NCBI RefSeq assembly: GCF_002105155.1
Contig: NW_019028993.1
Span: forward strand, 186,001 to 250,000
Source: Lobosporangium transversale
Lineage: Eukaryota; Mortierellomycota; Mortierellomycetes; Mortierellales; Mortierellaceae
Length of the DNA: 64,000 bases
Direction: 5' to 3'
The notes beneath the pieces were generated by a model. It did not search any database. It was not told where the DNA came from and saw only the letters and a list, made by a program, of their open reading frames with translations. A program made the position numbers and the translations under genes. Each line of letters opens with the position of its first letter. The first letter of the stretch is position 1. Below are positions 52,900-64,000 of this stretch, piece after piece.

Positions 52900-53191
52900 T
52901 ACATTCGATGCGCTTAAAAAATCGGTTTCGATGCATTCGGTAAATCGGCTTCGATACATTCGGTAAACGGTTTCGATACATTCGGTAAACGGTTTCGATA
53001 CATTCGATGCATTCGATATAATCATACGACCCATGCTACATATTAAGGGTATCATTCAACACATTCGATTCATTCGATTCGATACAGGAATGGAGCATTC
53101 AATTTCGGTACAAACTTACCCTGAGCCGAAACCGAATCGAATGCATTCAATCCCATTCAATTTCGGTTGTATCGAATCGATTAAGAGCACT
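52900..53191. repeat. ATTCGAT/GGTTTCGATACATTCGGTAAAC repeat block
   Basis: About four tandem units of 22 bp based on ggtttcgatacattcggtaa lie at 52922-53005. They are followed by attcgattcattcgat-type sequence and a right end gattaagagcactg (53178-53191), the reverse of a CAGTGCTC terminus. It looks like a diverged member of the same palindromic MITE group. Confidence 0.65.
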
Positions 53192-53193
53192 GC

Positions 53194-53837
53194 CCCTTTA
53201 TTCAGAATTGTTACCCCCCCGTCATCCACATTTAATTGTTTAAATCCTCACCCCCCCTCAACATTTTAATCTGTTTTTTTTTTTTTTTTTGCCTCTCACT
53301 CCAAATCAAGTAATCAGATAAAGCTTTGTAACGCTGCCGTTTGCTAGTTAAATACCCATCAAATACAAGAAGTATATTAAGCAATAGATGTATAATTGGC
53401 AAAGACCTCTCTAAAAGCAAGACCAGTATAATAACGGGACCTAAATCATCATCCATGTAGCCATGTGACTTTTTCTGAAAAAAAAAAAAAAAAAAATTCA
53501 TTTCCACGATCATGTCTTCATTCTAATAGTGTGAGTGATGAACCTCTCTAAAAGAAAGAGATGTAGACCCCGCAGAATAATCATCTGTAAAAAAAAAAAA
53601 AAAAAAAAAAAAAGAGCCCTAAATGTTGGCGGGGGCGTGAGAATTTGCAGCAATAAAAATGTTGACGGGGGGGTCAAAATTATATTTTTTGGGAATCTTG
53701 ACGGGGGGGTAACGGAATTCTGACTGGGGGACGGGGCTTAGAATTCCGAATAGAGGGGGTGTTCGCGGGGGTGTTTTAGAAATTTTCAACCGGGGGTCAA
53801 AATTCAACTTGACGGGGGGGGGTGCATTTTTCCTTTA
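53194..53837. mobile_element. C/G-block inverted-repeat MITE, copy 2 (left end lost)
   Basis: The right end ggtgcatttttccttta (53821-53837) and the G-block arm (53628-53830) match copy 1. The left arm keeps only the inner C blocks from 53205 on, because the TTCGAT block replaces the outer end. The core contains T and A tracts and no gene. Confidence 0.7.
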
Positions 53838-55288
53838 TTCTTGCCGCTTTGCAGACAGGGTGGCACCGAGCCTAGTTGAGTTATCTACCAGCCCCTCCAG
53901 TAAGTAGCATCCAAATTTGGAAACATTTTGATAAAGATGCACTTACGGAGAGGGCTGGGAACGAGCCTACTTCGTCCTCAGGCTGGTGACGAGCCTACTT
54001 CGTCCTCAGGCTGGTGACGAGCCTAACCTAATCCATCGCTTTTTTTTAATACACTCTACTTAGATCCTTAATTTTATTCTTTCTAAACAATGGATGTCCT
54101 CTAGTTCTGTCAGAGTGCTGTGTTCCTGTTCCCTTCCCATCCCTAGGAATCAGGCCAGGACCAACTGTCCGAGGGCACTATTGATTCAGCAATGACAAAA
54201 GAAAAAAGAAAAAAAGAAATGGCAAACGAGAGAAAGAAGGGAAAGAAAAGAAGAGGCCTTCGAGAGAGAATAGTTTTGTATTTTTTCTCGAGCGTGATTA
54301 TGGGAAACAGGAATGTATCTCCTAAATCCTGGTTATAATTGCCATTGACTGACATAACCAGGAGTTTAACTAATAATCCATTTTATACATTTAATATTCT
54401 GCCTCATTGTTCATGCCTTTCATTTCTGGCACATGTGTCTGTGCCATTTGCATTCGCCCTATGATGTTTTTTATTATATCGGGTCAGCGATGAAAACCAA
54501 CATGCAAATACAATGGGTCAAGCTGTCTTTATTAAGTTGATCCTTTATTGTGCTCCTGACGACCAAGAAGGAGTGATGTGTAGCCTTTAAGTACCATGGA
54601 CATATCGGCCTTTTGCTTTGCTTGCTCTTAGTGTTCTGGAGGAAGAAAATGAGGCACTGTGGCGAACAAGCTCTGGCCTCTTGTCGATCTATTTTGAAAC
54701 ACCTCATTATCATCATTTTCAATGCCATTGACATCATTAGTTTCTTCTCTCCTCCTCCTCCGTCGTCCTCATCTCCAGAACTGGTGTAGCATGGCTATTT
54801 AAATGTATCTAACCCTTCTCTACCCATACTCGTGAAGAGGTTTTCCTCATTCTTTTCCATGGTAATGGGGTGCCTTCGCGTTGAGGATACTAAAGACAAT
54901 GATAGCGCGTAGGATTCCTTATTCGAAATTATGGATTGTGATCATCTAGACTCTAGCAACAACAACATTACCATCAACCCAGGATGAATATCATGATACC
55001 CGAGCAGAAGAACAGCATGCGCATGCACAGTCAACTACAATATCGCCATCCCGGCCCAGTACGCGTCCATATCTGAAATTGGATACCCTACAATTGTTCA
55101 GACGCAATGTGCCACCAATAGAGATTTAGTAAAATAAAATATAACCTTATTTTGTTGCTTTGTATAAATAAGCTGTTGGGCGATCTGGAGGTTTGTTGAC
55201 TTCAAGAGAGAGGAGAAAGAGAGCCCACAACATCATTGGGTGTGTGCATTGGCGTGGACAAACGCTTTCTTTCTCTTTTCTCTTTTCT

Positions 55289-55329
<41 letters not shown>

Positions 55330-55426
55330 TCTTCAGTCTTCCTTTTTCTTTTTTAATTCCTCACCCACCACTACTTTCCTTAAGTTTGTGTCTTCGTCAC
55401 CACACTATTCAAGCCGTTGCTTCGCT

Positions 55427-55462
<36 letters not shown>

Positions 55463-55499
55463 AATACGCATTTTTTAGATCTTTAGTTTATTCTACATT
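53838..55499. other. Intergenic region with short tandem repeat
   Basis: A 28-bp unit, cctacttcgtcctcaggctg plus gtgacgag, is repeated twice with a partial third copy at about 53955-54025. The rest is gene-free to my eye. Two T tracts, at about 55291-55327 and 55431-55460, precede the membrane protein gene at 55500. Confidence 0.55.
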
Positions 55500-57408
55500 A
55501 TGGGTATCCTCAGCCCCATATGCTTCTCCTCAAACCAACATCATCTATATGGAATTGCTGTGGAAACAGACATGGAGGATTTGAGCCCGCGTGTTATTCT
55601 GATAAAGTCAAATCCAGACCCAAAATCCGCTGCAGACGTTGCATGGACCGTACTCTCATCCATCAAAGCAGCCGTACTTTATGATTTATCGAAAAGAGTT
55701 GGCAGTCGCATGTGCTATGTGGATGAAAAGGTGTGTGCATGTGTGCATTCATATTTTCGCAAAAAAAAAAAGACTGCAGTTAACAATCAGCTAAGGATGT
55801 CGCCATACTTCCCCATCACCGCCTTCTTCCTCTTCGTCTGATGTTAGGAAGTGTTCACATACATTTGTACGGGCGTTGAGAAGACACCTGATGTCTTCAG
55901 TTCTGCAGGAGTCCAATTCAGCCCTCTCTACTCTGTTACAGAGGAGGGTCAGAATACTGGCATCGGTGGATGGAAGAATGTGGATGTGATGCCTCCTTAT
56001 CCTTGGACCGCCGAGGGACTTAAAGCTACGGTCCTCTTCCATATGACGGATGCTTCACAAAACAATGTGCTAATTCATTCCTGGATCGACTCTAATAGTG
56101 TGCTTCATTTTGGTGTGCTGGACAATATATCGTTACAGTTCAATAAGGGGCCAGATTGGATGTTTGTAAGTGCAAAGTCTGCCTTCTCATTCTATTCATC
56201 AATATAAATATAATTCAATTAGTTGACCTATTTTTATTTAGCCATCGTTCTTGCCCACTTTAGTGAGGTTTCACAAAAATACCCTTTACATTATCTCAGA
56301 TAACCCGGGATTCCGAAATAATACTGTTAGTATAATCACTATCCCACTCAACAGTCCAACCATTGCTCCTCAACCTCCTACCGATCTCCAATTCCTCGGA
56401 CCAAAGGTGTTCACCAAGTTCACTGAAGCCAGCCCCGAGTTGGATTCTGCGATTTTTTTTAATGCAGGTTTCTTTGATGATACATACTATATTACATACT
56501 CTGCTCAAATTGTAAATCGCCGGCAAGAAGCAGTATTCTTTTTATGCAGGATGAACTTCATTTAATGTGAGGATCGGCCCTTTACTAATTTCTGTTTTTC
56601 TATTGACTAGAACAACATCACACGGGTTCAGCAAAACCAATTGTTTACTATGAATATTGCTAATTTCTCGACTGCCAGAGATATACCAATTGGCTCAGTT
56701 TATCCAAGGTTTGGCGTGAAAGCGATTCATTCTACAGTGTTTGGAGAACGGAACATGAATCCAGCATATATTTACACAGAAGCTATCGATCAATCGAACG
56801 TGAGTTCGATCCACCAGTTCACCCTGAGTGGTCCACATGCTGGTCAGTGGTCCAATGTTAGCTATCCTATCAGTGTCACAGAGCCCTTTGGCGAGGAAAG
56901 GGGGTCTTCACCCGATATTCACCGCACGGTCCGCCCCTCCGGACGACTTCATTCGACTGCGCCTGACTGGGGAATGATTTTAGGAACTGTTTTGATCTTG
57001 TTGGCGATGGTTGGAGCATTTGGGCATTTGCTCTACGTACGACACTCAGAGAGGAAAGCGGCAAAGAATGATGCCGCTATTGCTGCAGCGCAACAGCCTT
57101 TGCTGAAGGAGGAGTCGAATAGCAGTGGCGGTGAATATGGTGATCCAAAGATTCTTCTTCAACCTGGGCCTCAGCTCATTGAATCACAATCACGGTCGAA
57201 TCAGTCATATCAACCCGGAGCAATGAATACGGTCATCCGTCATCCTGAACAACAAAACCTTTTGTCTCCCTCACAAAGTCATGTCGTATCGCCCTCGCCA
57301 GGGATTGGTTACACAGGTGCTCAAGCCCAAGCCCAAATTGATCGAAATTTAGGCTCATCGGAGGAAAGGCGTGCACCACCCATTCCATCTCATTCGCATC
57401 CTTCCTAA
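55500..57408 (+). CDS. Single-pass membrane protein, family paralog B
   Basis: Four exons inferred: 55500-55730, 55848-56165, 56242-56511 and 56611-57408, all phase 0, about 538 residues. The last three borders match those of paralogs A and C; the first intron, after CYVDEK, is extra. The start MGILSPIC parallels MGILNPVC in A. The N-terminal globular part (WTVLSSI, GGWKNVDVMPPYPW, KNTLYIIS) has no known fold to me. Then a short stalk, one transmembrane helix (MILGTVLILLAMVGAFGHLLYV), basic residues and a Gln/Ser-rich tail ending APPIPSHSHPS. It lies 541 bases upstream of paralog C on the same strand, a tandem pair. The exon 3 donor (gtaaat) is the weakest border. Confidence 0.75.
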
Positions 57409-57804
57409 AAAATAAAAGTAAAATCGACCTTCTAATTAATTTTTTGCAGACACCACAATTAATGTTACAATATGGCTTTGTTGGGAAATTTAGCTAGACA
57501 TTGAACGATAGTCGAAGCAAATGGTTTGGTCGACTTGTTTGCATCTATTGTGCGTGTGTTTTAAAACACTCTAAAATAGGAAACCTGATTAATCGTACTG
57601 TGGCACAAAGGGCTACAGTACATGTACACTAAAAACTGAAGTACAGATGGACGCTTTTTTTCTTCTTTTTTTCCCACTTGGCTGCATATTTGTTTACAGG
57701 TCTATTTCCCTCCATGCCCTCATGCCTTCATGTTCCCTCCAATTAAAAAAAAAACCATGGAATAGATGTATGCTAATTTGAGCTTACGTTAACGCCCTTT
57801 GTTG

Positions 57805-57837
<33 letters not shown>

Positions 57838-57903
57838 CCTCCCCCCCTACTTCTCTTCTAGTCCTTGTGCTCTGTCTTATCTTGTCCTTTGTCTTTTTCA
57901 TTT

Positions 57904-57936
<33 letters not shown>

Positions 57937-57949
57937 TATAGGCACAATC
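57409..57949. other. Intergenic region between paralogs B and C
   Basis: It contains T tracts at about 57809-57838 and 57907-57935 and a cttcttct-rich leader. The gtatag just before the C start codon could be a splice acceptor of an upstream non-coding exon. No gene seen. Confidence 0.5.
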
Positions 57950-58545
57950 ATGGGATACGTTCCACCATACTGCCTCTGTTCGGACAACGTCCGTCTCTAC
58001 GGACTATCATATCATTTTGACACCGTTACCGGAAAGATCTTCTACGTCCTTATTAAAAGTAATGACAATCCGTCCTTTGATCTGAAAACCCTTAGCTGGA
58101 GCCTCATTAGTGTCGTTCCTACGGTAGGGCTCGCAACCCTAGATGATGCGGAGATATCTCCAACCAATTATAACTGTGCTATTGATGATACCGGTGTGTT
58201 CTCGTTTATCCTTCGTTTCAAAAACACCAGGGCAAGTGGTGGCGCTCAGTATCATGGAATGCAATATATACCCTCGCCCACAGGCACAGCAGGATCAGGG
58301 ACATGGAGAAACATCACAGTGCCACAAGAATATCCCTTTCAAGGACATGGGACGTTGTTTAATTTTAAGGACTCGCAAGGGAAAAACAACTTGATGCATA
58401 ATTTTTCCTCTTCCAAGAATATGAACCTTCTGGTGGCTGCAATGGATCCTTCAACCTTGACCATGAATCTAGGGCCACCATGGAATATTGTAAGTTGATT
58501 TCCTTTTCCATATTAGAATCTATTGATGTTCTTTTACTGAATCGG

Positions 58546-58579
<34 letters not shown>

Positions 58580-58948
58580 CTCTAATCTTTCTGTAGACAA
58601 ACAGCCCATATGCAAACACAAAGACTGCGACTTTTATGAACAACAGACTCTATGCGTTAGGTAATGACCATACTAAGATAGGTCGAGAGTCTGGAGCGCT
58701 GTTTGTATTCCCCATCTCCAGCGCGTCAACAACCCCTCCACCAGCTTTGCCACAAGCCTTCAATGCCACGATAGTCGATAATGCCTGCGATAATGGAGCG
58801 CTTTTCATGTTCAATGCGGGTACAGAAATAGTCGCCCTTTGTTCAGTAAGCAGTGTAGTGCATGGTATTTTCTTCATTTACATTCTAAAAAGCTATCGGA
58901 GAGACTTTATTGAAACTAACTTGTTGTATTTTATGGCGTCTTTCTTTT

Positions 58949-58979
<31 letters not shown>

Positions 58980-59830
58980 TTTTTTTTTTTTTTTTTTCTT
59001 TCCCTTATGGTCTTCAGCCAGGACCTACTACTCTGATCTTCAGCTTTAATGGACAGGAATTTATTCAACACCCCCCTGTAGTAACAGATTACGATTTTAG
59101 ATACTCTGGTACTTTGACCGCATTCCCTGGTAATCCTACACCTTTCCTGTTCATCTCAGACATAGGAGGAACCTATAGTATCCCCTTGAAAGGGACCTAT
59201 AGCAGCGTCATGCTTCCAGGTAAAGTCGTCTCGATCCTTGAAGACTATGGCTTCAAGGACGACCCAAGTGGAACTAATGTTCCAACAGTTACAGCCTCGA
59301 ACCTGCCTGCAGCCGCTAACAATAGTCCCGGACCCAACACAGGAACGGAGGAAGAGCACATGAAAGCCAATCAAGCACTCATTATTGTCATGGTGATCGG
59401 AGCAGCCGTGACGGTGGCCCTGATTTTGTTCACTCTGCGACAGCGTCGGCATAAAGTCTGGAGAAGGGTCACCGATAAAGACATGGCAGCAGCAAAAGCA
59501 GCTCTAGGGGAAAAAAGAAGAAAAGAAGCCAGTGGTAAGGCACAACATTACAAGATCGATGTCGGTACAAAGCCTTTAAATCCTGAAGTCAAAGCAAACT
59601 ATGGCAACCATCCACTTTCTACTACTGCCGCTACCACCAACCATGATCATATACGTCGTCCGTCAGTGAGTCCAGGCTGGGCATGGAGGCCAGTAGAATT
59701 GACGCCAATGGACAATCCCATGTCCAGTAGGACTCACCTTACCTCGCCATCCCCATCCTCATCTACTGCAGATAATGGGTCAACACCGCCTATTCCTAGA
59801 CATAGTAAACCAAATCCATTATTGATCTAA
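57950..59830 (+). CDS. Single-pass membrane protein, family paralog C
   Basis: Three exons: 57950-58489, 58597-58845 and 59018-59830, all phase 0, about 533 residues. The middle exon is 249 nt, the same length as in paralog A. The start is MGYVPPYC. Conserved positions include LSWSLISVVP (A has MTWSLISAVP), CAIDDTGVF, PPWNI before border 1, SPYA after it, PFLFISDIGGTYSIPL and YGFKDDPSG before the stalk. One transmembrane helix (ALIIVMVIGAAVTVALILF) is followed by Arg/Lys residues and a tail with GWAWRPVEL, ending TPPIPRHSKPNPLLI. Both introns have T tracts of about 25-30 bases before the acceptor. No signal peptide is seen at the predicted start. Function unknown; surface sensing or adhesion is only a possibility. 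Confidence 0.8.
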
Positions 59831-60649
59831 AATATACGCTAATTTTTAATATCCCTGACAAGAAGATGGTTGGATATCTTGAGGGGCAAAAGAGGACTAT
59901 TTTGCACTTGAGAAGGGTAGTCTTTCTGCTGTAGCAGCCATTGTCATTCAATGTAAAAAAAAAATAAAAAAATAAAAAAAAAATAAAAAAAAAGACTGAA
60001 GCGCTCCAGATTGTACTGTACGAGAGACCTAATGTCCGCGTTGACAAAGTCTGCTCGACTATTCTGAAATAAGGCTAAACAGGCCGAACTCTGGAAAAGA
60101 ATCCAGTCATATCCATTTATAAAAGTCTTTCATTTGCTGCCCTCTCTGAATTCTAAGAAAGTGCATATATACAGTTTTATCATGCGCTTAGTAGTCTGTC
60201 CTCTTGAACAATACGCAATTCGGTCTCTTATAAAAAAAGAAAAGTCTACTCACAATGCACTGCTATGGGTACAATGGGGATCTTCTTACTCGCTCATTGG
60301 TGGTGGGTAGAGTGTCCTTTTTTTTTTTTATTAGAGAGCGAATCACAAGTCTATCCACTAGATGGATATTTCACCGAAGGCCATAGTCCCGAGATGGAAC
60401 AATGAAATGGATCCACAATTTTGAATAGGATAACTCTCGTAATTATGAATGAATGGGCACTTGAGTGAATCAACAATCTCTCTTGGAGTGAACAGTTCAG
60501 TTTTTGTATCATCATTTTCATTATTTCATATGGATATCAAAATCTCAGAGATATTTTTAGCAAAAAGTATTTAAAGTAGTAGATCATTTTACTATTTATT
60601 GTATCAGACAATGTTCAAGCAGGCTCCTAGCTCAGTCTGTGTCTTTCGG
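59831..60649. other. Intergenic region
   Basis: About 800 bases with an A-rich aaaaaaataaaaa run at about 59955-59993. I see no gene, and the frames are short. Confidence 0.5.
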
Positions 60650-60962
60650 TCAAAATATAATTGACTTGTACTCTTTGGTACCCCTTGCTTTAAAATCCTC
60701 TAGATCTTCAAATCGTTTCCTTTTCCGTTGATTGACGATCGTTCGAGTAATAGATCCTTCAACCCCTGGAATAGGCCTGATATGATACTCAGGTGCTAAA
60801 TTTACAAACAATCGAGAAGACATCTTACCAGAGATTTGAGCAAAGCCAGAAAAAGTCTTGAGATGGTCGATAGTCTTCTGGGGATTGATGTCCACAGGGA
60901 ATGCGACAGACTCTCTATCGAGAATGCAAAAGAGTGAAATTTCCTCTGAGATTTGGTGTAAT
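60650..60962 (-). pseudogene. CRN header relic
   Basis: The frame contains SLFCILDRESVAFPVDINPQ and KTIDHLKT, clearly the start of the CRN header seen at 20647 and 45887, but the ATG is lost. The LFHVSVPDE block is missing. After AQISG a gtaaga donor-like site occurs. The rest (RKRKRFEDLEDFKARGTKE) is basic and unlike the other CRN genes. It may be a decayed copy or a short header-only gene. Confidence 0.6.
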
Positions 60963-61984
60963 TGAGTGCTGAATAGAATTGATTTGAGAGTAATAAAGAG
61001 TGTGATTGATCGAGAAGTCGATGTTACTGTAAAGAAGACAGGATGGAAAGGAAGTGAAGGAAAGAAAGATGGAAAAAAAAAAAAAAAAAAAAAAAAAGTG
61101 TGGCAAAAGAAGGACAATCAAATTTATGTATACACATGTATGGGGCTTAAAGTGAAGTCATATTTTGTGTCATGTGCACCAGGTTTTTATTTTGAACCCC
61201 TGGCAAACAGCCCGTAGGCGACATACAAAAAGGCTTCATCAACCAGGATGGGGATTTACACTTTTGTTAATGAAGTCAATATAGGTAGCTACCGAGGTTT
61301 TTTGGGCAGTACATCCTGAGGAAAAAGAGCAAGAAAAAGGATTGAATATAGTGCTTCTCTCCATGTTGACCAAACTTTCTTTCAGATGTGTGTAGTTGAA
61401 ATAATGGTTATGGAATAAATAAAGGGCCAAACCACGTGGCAAAAATGGAGATGGGAACATTTAAAGAGTATGACATGCATACATGCATGCATCTGTGCAT
61501 CCGAAAACTCGGCTAAAAGATCTACATGTACATATCTTTCTATACTACACATTGATGAATAGTTTATATTCGAGGGTTCACTCCAACAGCTGAACTGATT
61601 ATAATTACATTATTTTCCGCCTCATGAAGCAGAGAGTCGGGTATAAAAGACCTTCCAGGAGACAATTAATCGATCATATGGTTTGATTTTGATTTTGATT
61701 TTGATTTTGATTTTGATTTTTTTTTCTCTTGTATGACTCTCCACTCATCCTTTAATATGCAGTAATAAAAAATAGAAGATATAAAAAAGAAAAAAGAAAA
61801 AAGATACATATAAAGAATAAAAAGAGGTCTAATTAAGGACTAGGGAAACACTTTGACATGTCCGAAATGCAAAAATGGGAAAGAGTTGTCCTGACAATGG
61901 AGTATGGAGTATGGAGAATGGAGTATGGAGTATGAAGAATGGAGTCAATGAGGATGGATGCTGTGTTTCGTTTGGATACCGGTA

Positions 61985-62017
<33 letters not shown>

Positions 62018-62120
62018 TACTCCAGGACCAATCATGTGGAACCGAAGGCATAGGCATTACACTTGTATCTACAATAACTCGATCAAAGGAAGAAAAACAA
62101 GATCAATTAACATCGCAAGA
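60963..62120. other. Intergenic region with simple repeats
   Basis: It holds an A tract (about 61073-61097), a (gatttt)n run at 61682-61719, a ggagtatggagtat run at 61900-61930 and a T tract (61986-62010). No gene is supported. Confidence 0.55.
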
Positions 62121-63787
62121 TTACAACACTGCATTATTACAAATGTTTGAAAATTACAATTAACGCCCGATAAATAAAGGATTGTTTTTTTTTTTTTTTT
62201 TTTTTTACCTTGAACTGGCCGAGTCTTGATCGCAATATTTTCCGAGGCTGATTTAGGGAGACGCACAATGTCTAGATTCGTTTGATGAAAAATGTCTTTT
62301 TAGTAAAGCAAAAGCATTTTTTAAAAAAGGCTTTTTTTTAAGCTTTTTTTTTTTTTTTTTTTTTTCTTTTTTTTTCTTAAAAAAAAAAAAACTCACCATC
62401 TCGACCCATGGTTTCGCCTAGAGTAGCATCTGTGTTTGGACCCTTCTTCCCATTGGTGTTGTTTCCTCCTGTTGCCGTCGTAGCATTATTAGTTGTAGTA
62501 GTAGTGGTGGTGGTAGTAGTGGTGGAAGTTGCTCCGTTTTTAGGATACTCCCCTATATTATCAAAAGTTAAACCAAAGATGCCTCGGGCTGTGTTGGCAA
62601 AACCACCAGATGAGGGAGAAGAAGGGATGAGGCCTTGCCATTGCTCATAAGCTTCGAAACAGCCTATGCAAGCTCTACTCATGACGCCCATCGCTGGATT
62701 GAAATCCAATGCATAATCCAGTGGAACTGACTTTGAGCAATGAGCACTGCAAAAGATATCGCCACACCTAATGGAATAAAATGGAGAGAGAGAGAGAGAG
62801 ATCTAGGGTTAATAAATAGGTTGATGAACAGATGAACAAAAACCAAAGTAAGAAAGAATTAAAAAAAACCTTGGACATACTTGCGACAATGGTGTCTTCG
62901 GTCAAAGAAGCCAAACTCCAGGTGACATCCAGGCCAAGTGCAGACCTGAGTACTGCTATCGGGCTAAATATTATTGATTAGACATGATTGGGCGGATTAT
63001 TAATAAAAAGTTGTTCCTGTTACGAGACAGAAATGGATCAAAGAATAAGACAAATCCAAATCTTTTTTTTTTTTTTTTTTTTTTTAGCGCTCAATTTTTA
63101 ATAAAAATAACGTTTTCTTATTTGAGCAAAAAAAGAATTAAAAAAGTTGTTGGGTATCTATCCTCTTTCTTTGGAAGAAAAAAAAAAAAAAAAAAAAAAA
63201 AAAAGATAATGATGTTGCCATGTACATGAAAAAAAAAACCACTTGCAGCAATATCAATTTAACAACAAAGTTAAAAAGTAAACAATTAAAACAATTAATT
63301 ACAACAAAGAAAAGAAAGGAAAAGAAAAAAAAAAAAAAAAGTCTAAAGAGGGGGCAATCAGGGGCATACCTTCCAATGAGCTCGACTTGGTCCTGAAGTC
63401 GTACCGTAGAAACTATTACTACGTTCCGATCGATAAGAGCTGGTCAAGGGTCCTGAAAAGTTCTTTTGTGGAGACGAATTCTCTGTCGCACCCTTGTTGT
63501 GGACTGTGCCATTCGTTCCTTTGACTCCATTCACAGAATGACTTTGTGCATCAACCCTCGGAGATTGTGATGGCGATTGCTGCTTCTGTTGTTGTTGAAG
63601 CATACGCTGTTGATGTTCTTTTTGTTGCTGTTCCAAAACTGCTTGTCGATACTGTGGTGGCAATTGGGAGTGTTTATTCGCAATATCCTGCATAGTCGGA
63701 GGTGCACCCAAAACAGTCTGTTGCTGTTGTTGTTGCTCTAAAAGTGCTTGTCGATATTCTGGTGGCAACTGTGAATGTTGCTGTTTC

Positions 63788-63820
<33 letters not shown>

Positions 63821-63918
63821 GGTTGTTGGGCCGAAGGAGCCATTGTAGCGGGCTTATCAACTTGTGCTCTTGTCAGATGCGTGGGCCTCTGTTTCTTTGT
63901 AAGAGAATATACGTCCAT
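62121..63918 (-). CDS. FYVE zinc-finger protein with Gln-rich N-terminus
   Basis: Five exons inferred: 63918-63370, 62963-62881, 62767-62397, 62271-62209 and 62128-62121, about 357 residues. The N-terminal part has Gln runs and two copies of HSQLPP(E/Q)YRQA(L/V)LEQQQ. The FYVE domain spans three exons: CTWPGCHLEFGFFDRRHHCR joined to KCGDIFCSAHC and SRACIGCFEAYEQW. The RRHHCRKCG core is the PtdIns3P-binding signature, so the protein should attach to endosomal or vacuolar membranes. The first pair is C-x4-C and the HC pair is C-x3-C, variants also known from fungal FYVE proteins. A poly-Thr/Asn tail and a short conserved-looking exon (RLPKSASENIAIKTRP) follow. The last exon of two codons plus stop is uncertain. 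Met at residue 26 is an alternative start. Confidence 0.85.
63775..63833. repeat. CAA/CAG microsatellite coding for Gln
   Basis: A tgttgt run on the plus strand that encodes the longest Gln run (about 14) near the N-terminus of the FYVE protein. Confidence 0.85.
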
Positions 63919-64000
63919 TGAGAGATTAGAAAATTAGGAAATTAGGAAATTAGAAATTAGGAAACTAAAGAGAAAGAGAAAAAAGAAAAAGAAAGAGAAA
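63919..64000. promoter_or_regulatory. Leader of the FYVE gene
   Basis: The 80 bases before the ATG are attagaaa/aggaaa repeats on the plus strand, which makes a pyrimidine-rich leader on the gene strand. It runs off the window end. Confidence 0.4.

Noticed and set aside
55500..55502. N-myristoylation at the MG start of the membrane protein paralogs
   Set aside because: The residues after Met-Gly (ILNPV, ILSPI, YVPPY) lack the small residue pattern and Ser/Thr at position 6 expected for a myristoylation signal.
1..64000. tRNA, rRNA genes and CRISPR arrays
   Set aside because: I looked for cloverleaf-type arms, conserved rRNA blocks and regularly spaced repeats and saw none. CRISPR is not expected in a fungal nuclear sequence.

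Overview
Eukaryotic, fungal window. Spliceosomal introns with GT-AG borders (one probable GC-AG), moderate GC, long A/T homopolymers, Crinkler (CRN) genes, chromodomain Ty3/gypsy elements and an Ndc10/GCR1-type tyrosine recombinase gene all point to an early-diverging fungus. Mucoromycota is most likely, and a Mortierella- or Lobosporangium-like lineage is my best guess. The species cannot be fixed from sequence alone.

Layout. 1-3780: gene-poor, with two MITE-like inverted-repeat elements. 3783-17050: ordinary host genes, namely a small secreted Cys/Trp-rich protein, proteasome beta-4, a PPxY membrane protein, a three-exon single-pass membrane protein (paralog A), an annexin, and a crypton-like recombinase gene. 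17313-25830: CRN gene 1 (NTPase plus nuclease), a CRN pseudogene, a complete two-gene Harbinger element (TSD AAT) and a duplicated small module. 25999-53840: a dense transposon nest. It holds three Tc1/mariner families, two copies of one chromovirus (one inserted in the other's gag gene in opposite orientation), a second defective chromovirus, TTCGAA-rich palindromic MITEs, and CRN gene 3 (45887-48601), which forms an inverted repeat with CRN gene 1. 55500-64000: membrane protein paralogs B and C in tandem, a CRN header relic and a FYVE zinc-finger protein gene.

The main biological signals are these. (1) A lineage-type membrane protein family, present three times, has conserved exon borders and a shared C-terminal P-I-P-x-H-S-x-P tail. 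(2) The CRN NTPase-nuclease pair is a mosaic: nuclease exon, introns and flanks are almost identical while the NTPase exons have diverged. (3) Two unrelated transposon families have each inserted into a copy of themselves in inverted orientation. (4) Homopolymer tracts sit just upstream of many splice acceptors. Exon borders were assigned by eye from splice motifs, reading frame and paralog comparison. No search was run.
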